Below are positions 61,926 through 64,000 of a stretch of 64,000 bases of DNA, piece after piece. A program made the position numbers and the translations under genes. This stretch comes from Treponema sp. (lineage in GTDB: Bacteria > Spirochaetota > Spirochaetia > Treponematales > Breznakiellaceae): positions 1-64,000 of the forward strand of contig WQTD01000014.1 in assembly GCA_009786455.1 (NCBI GenBank). Reading direction: 5' to 3'. Within the stretch, counting starts at the first letter, position 1. Every line of letters starts with the position of its first letter. The notes under the pieces were generated by a model. That model made no database searches. It saw nothing but the letters and a program-made list of their open reading frames with translations, and was not told the DNA's origin.

Positions 61926-62420
61926 CTACCTTCTCAGTTCGGCAATCTTTTGTAATTCTTTTGGATTAAATAAATCTCTTATGTTGAGGATGATCAGATA
62001 ACCGCTCTCCTGACGCACAACGCCCTGAATGTATTCGGCGCCAATCCCCGAAAACATCTGGGGAGGCGGCTGAATATCCTCTTTTTCAATTGTCACAACG
62101 CGTGAAATCCTGTCAATGATAATTCCAAGCTTCATACCATCAATATCAATAATAACAAAACCGGATAAAAGTTCGTCTTCTTCCGATGTTACAAGTTTTT
62201 TTAAATGAAACCTTTTATGCAGATTAATAATGGGAATGATCTCACTTCTTAGATTAAATATTCCTTCCACATACGCAGGCGCATTGGGTATTCCGCGGAT
62301 TGCCTGTACTCTGACAATCTCCTTGACATCCATTATGTTAACACCGTACAGTTCTTCCCCAAGCTGAAAAGTGACCAATTGCCTTGATTCCGAAATTTTT
62401 ACATCTGAGTGTACTGCCAT
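61926..62420 (-). CDS. cheW: CheW chemotaxis coupling protein
   Basis: A 164-residue single CheW domain that joins receptors to CheA. Typical segments are LVTFQLGEELYGVNIMDVKEIVRVQAIRGIPNAPAYVEGIFNLRSEIIPIINLHKRF and SGFVIIDIDGMKLGIIIDRISRVVTI. A strong GGGAGGA SD precedes the ATG, and the promoter lies in the gap after the RlpA-like gene. Treponemes often have a second cheW away from cheA; no other chemotaxis gene is in the window. Confidence 0.95.
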   Translation of the reverse strand: MAVHSDVKISESRQLVTFQLGEELYGVNIMDVKEIVRVQAIRGIPNAPAYVEGIFNLRSEIIPIINLHKRFHLKKLVTSEEDELLSGFVIIDIDGMKLGIIIDRISRVVTIEKEDIQPPPQMFSGIGAEYIQGVVRQESGYLIILNIRDLFNPKELQKIAELRR

Positions 62421-62443
62421 AGAGCATTCCTCCCTATACTACT

Positions 62444-62472
62444 AATCTAACATTTATTTGGCGGCTATTCAA
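62444..62472 (-). promoter_or_regulatory. Predicted promoter of the cheW-recN unit
   Basis: On the minus strand TTGAAT (62467-62472), 17 bp, TAGATT (62444-62449), each 4 of 6. The leader of ~20 nt contains GGGAGGA. It can drive cheW, the DegT-like gene, nadK, recN and 57349-58164. Confidence 0.45.
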
Positions 62473-62480
62473 GTGTAAAT

Positions 62481-63845
62481 TTACTCCCTGACCCAAATTT
62501 GACTAAACCCGAGAGAACCCAGCCTTAAAGATGCAGGATAAACATCGATGGAAGAGATATCAACTGCCATAACGCGGTAAACTGAATCTGAATATACTTG
62601 CTCCACTTTAAAACCGGCGCTTTTTAAGAGTTCAGATACCCTAGAGGCAGTTTCAAAAACAGAAAATGCGCCTATTTGCAAACGGTACTTTTTACCGGAA
62701 TTTCTGTCCGGCAATCCGGGAATAATTGTCATATTTTCTAGTTTGACAGGTTCGAGCTTTAATAAATTGCTTTCATTTGTTTTATATAATTCCTTTTCTG
62801 CGGCCATATTTGAATCAGATTGCGATACATTTGCAGAAACCCTTAACTCGGGAACTGTAGTAATTACGCTTGAAAAACCGGGTAGAGTATTCAGTACGGA
62901 CGTATTGTTATTTGGGGGCGGATTAACAGCCGGCGGTTGATTATTATTGACAGGCGCTGCCGGGGCATTAGCAGGCGGATTGTTTACTGCAGTCCTTGAC
63001 ATTTCCCTGGCTTCACGCGCTTCTCTTGCCTCGCGTGCTTCCCTTGCCTCCCGAACTTCTCTTATTTCTCTTATCTCGCGCGCCTCTCTCGTTTCACGCG
63101 CTTCTCTTGCCTCTCGCACCTCCCTTGCTTCTCTTTCTTCCCTGGCAATTCTGGCTTCTCTTATTTCCCTCTCTTCCCTGACCAGCCTCGCTTCTCTTAA
63201 CTCTCTGGCTTCGCGTTCTTCTCTTTCAATTCTTGCTTCTCTGGCTTCACGTGTTTCCCTTGCATCCAATGTCATTGCCATAAGCCATGCCAGAAATTCA
63301 ACTGTTTCACCGTCAGAACCAGTGGCATTAGCGTTAAAAAGATCCCCTGCGTATCTCAAAACAGCGTCACTATCCTGTCTTCCCGACTGCGGTTGTGCAG
63401 CAGTTGCAATTCTTTCCTGTTCCGTAGATTGAACTGCGGTTGTTTTTCCCTGGTCGGCGGCAGTTTCCCTGACAGGTGTTGGCAGATCAACAATCTGCAC
63501 CTGTTCCTGTCTTGCAGGGCGCGCTGGAGCGCTGACCGTAAGAAGTACATTTTCTCCGGGTTTCATTCCCAAAGCCGATATCGCCGAAGCTGAAAGATCG
63601 ATAATCCGATCCAACGACGGTTGAATACGCCCTACGATTGTTATTTCTATTTCTTTTCCGTTTGCCTGATTGGTTATCGTCGCTTTTGAGTTCATGGGAA
63701 GGCTTGGATGATGTCCAACAAGCCCGTCTGCGGTCATCACCTGGCTGGCGGCACCCTGCATGGAAAAATCTCCAAGCCTTGACTGAGCCGCCGCAGGCAA
63801 TAATATCAATACCGTAAAAAAAAGGCCCATTAAAAGCCGTTTCAT
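62481..63845 (-). CDS. RlpA-like protein with REA-repeat helix and SPOR domain
   Basis: A 454-residue secreted protein: signal peptide (RLLMGLFFTVLILLPAAA), an RlpA-like double-psi beta-barrel (residues ~24-105, HHPSLPMNSKATITNQANGKEIEI ... RIIDLSASAISALGM), a linker, an Arg/Glu/Ala helix of REA triplets (194-282), a Pro/Asn-rich linker, and a SPOR domain (385-454, KKYRLQIGAFSVFETASRVSELL). In catalytic RlpA proteins acidic residues follow TANGE and precede RGP; here DGLVG and IVGRIQ take these places, so lytic activity is doubtful, though a His is kept. SPOR suggests binding to denuded septal peptidoglycan. Confidence 0.85.
   Translation of the reverse strand: MKRLLMGLFFTVLILLPAAAQSRLGDFSMQGAASQVMTADGLVGHHPSLPMNSKATITNQANGKEIEITIVGRIQPSLDRIIDLSASAISALGMKPGENVLLTVSAPARPARQEQVQIVDLPTPVRETAADQGKTTAVQSTEQERIATAAQPQSGRQDSDAVLRYAGDLFNANATGSDGETVEFLAWLMAMTLDARETREAREARIEREEREARELREARLVREEREIREARIAREEREAREVREAREARETREAREIREIREVREAREAREAREAREAREMSRTAVNNPPANAPAAPVNNNQPPAVNPPPNNNTSVLNTLPGFSSVITTVPELRVSANVSQSDSNMAAEKELYKTNESNLLKLEPVKLENMTIIPGLPDRNSGKKYRLQIGAFSVFETASRVSELLKSAGFKVEQVYSDSVYRVMAVDISSIDVYPASLRLGSLGFSQIWVRE
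63000..63266 (-). repeat. Degenerate short tandem repeat encoding REA triplets
   Basis: About 267 bp of imperfect 9- to 15-nt units encoding (R/I/L)E-A-R-type triplets with E/R alternation. The plus strand appears as repeats of the form TCTCTTGCTTC. Residues are mostly Arg, Glu and Ala, likely a single charged alpha-helix. Such arrays can change in copy number by slippage. Confidence 0.8.
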
Positions 63846-63884
63846 TAGTATACTCTCCCTTTTACAATACCCTCCCCAATATAC

Positions 63885-63913
63885 ATTTTAAGTAATTAAA
63901 ATTGAGATTGCAA
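63885..63913 (-). promoter_or_regulatory. Predicted promoter of the RlpA-like gene
   Basis: On the minus strand TTGCAA (63908-63913), 17 bp, TAAAAT (63885-63890), with a leader of ~35 nt that ends in GGGAGAG, 7 bases before the ATG. A conventional leadered promoter. Confidence 0.55.
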
Positions 63914-63940
63914 GGAAACAATGAACTTTTAATTGGCGAA

Positions 63941-63969
63941 AAAAAAGAGCCGTCTTTAAGACAGCTCTT
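63941..63969 (-). terminator. Intrinsic terminator after the rRNA operon
   Basis: Stem AAGAGC / GCTCTT with an internal C-A mismatch and GTC / GAC inner pairs. On the minus strand it is followed by a run of eight T. It lies ~20 bases past the putative end of 5S rRNA and faces leftwards. Confidence 0.75.
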
Positions 63970-63986
63970 GTAATTTTATAAAAAAA

Positions 63987-64000
63987 GCTTGGCAACGACC
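63987..64000 (-). rRNA. rrf: 5S ribosomal RNA, 3' end only
   Basis: The last 14 bases read on the minus strand as GGTCGTTGCCAAGC, the characteristic 3' end of many bacterial 5S rRNAs (normally preceded by GGGAGAGTA). The terminator immediately downstream supports this. Only the end is in the window, so the call relies on a short match. Confidence 0.65.

Noticed and set aside
63000-63266. CRISPR-like array
   Set aside because: Units are short, imperfect, contiguous without spacers and translate in frame as REA triplets, so it is a coding repeat.
62947-63432. 161-residue plus ORF of Ser/Leu/Ala repeats
   Set aside because: This is the antisense reading of the REA repeat (SLASRASL); no signal or SD, and the minus frame makes a coherent multi-domain protein.

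Overview
The window looks like the chromosome of a treponeme-type spirochaete. The evidence is a set of gene neighbourhoods I recall from Treponema: cheW / DegT-like / NAD kinase / recN / small conserved gene, uvrA next to an LptD-like barrel, HD-phosphohydrolase / ybeY / tlyC / TPR, and potABC-potD. Other support comes from lipobox-bearing PotD proteins, LolCDE, and several secreted proteins with no family I recognise. Base composition is moderately AT-rich and fairly even. I see no insertion sequence, prophage, CRISPR array or tRNA gene. The assignment rests on memory of gene order and family features, not on a search.

Layout. 1-2418: the 3' end of an SPFH gene with a small ribbon-helix-helix gene, a metallo-beta-lactamase-fold hydrolase and a membrane protein. 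2477-3950 (-): a DbpA-type RNA-binding protein and a GH43 glycosidase. 3951-12910 (+): valS with a SpoT-like HD hydrolase, then dxs, cdaA-ybbR-acpS-DUF2225-truA. 12989-18178 (+): a spermidine/putrescine ABC system, potABC plus two tandem lipoprotein PotD paralogues. 18257-21974: rpmB and a neighbour (-), an RluA-type synthase (+), then secG-ptsN and a serine acetyltransferase (-). 21991-26298 (-): a 1435-residue fused 2-hydroxyacyl-CoA dehydratase-type activase/reductase, divergent from an acyl-CoA synthetase. 28033-32063 (+): a CaCA exchanger, an unknown small protein, hisS and a eukaryote-type isocitrate dehydrogenase. 32076-39926 (-): a tightly overlapping seven-gene run prfB (with programmed frameshift), a secreted membrane protein, ftsY, a secreted protein and lolC-lolD-lolE. 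40055-52323 (+): uvrA, an LptD-like protein, phoH-pgpH-ybeY-tlyC and a TPR protein. 52333-63845 (-): a secreted protein, a heterodimeric ABC exporter, a conserved unknown gene, recN, nadK, a DegT-fold protein without the PLP lysine, cheW, and an RlpA-like/SPOR protein with a long REA-repeat helix. The last 14 bases look like the 3' end of a 5S rRNA on the minus strand, followed by a terminator, so an rRNA operon probably lies just beyond the right edge.

Systems. Both c-di-AMP synthesis (CdaA with its YbbR partner) and its likely breakdown (PgpH-type HD protein) are present, and a SpoT-like HD-only protein could hydrolyse (p)ppGpp. Envelope functions dominate: SecG, LolCDE, FtsY, LptD-like, RlpA/SPOR, ABC exporter.

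The most interesting global signal is in initiation. Ten genes at the start of transcription units have a sigma70-like -10 hexamer exactly 6 or 8 nt upstream of an ATG, no Shine-Dalgarno sequence, and usually a recognisable -35 at 17 bp. This implies leaderless mRNAs. Genes inside operons instead have strong SD sequences and often GTG or TTG starts. Other items of note are pseudoenzyme-like changes (the DegT fold lacks the PLP lysine; the RlpA fold lacks its acidic residues), swapped NADP-contact residues in the isocitrate dehydrogenase, and a hairpin at the predicted 5' end of the rpmB mRNA.
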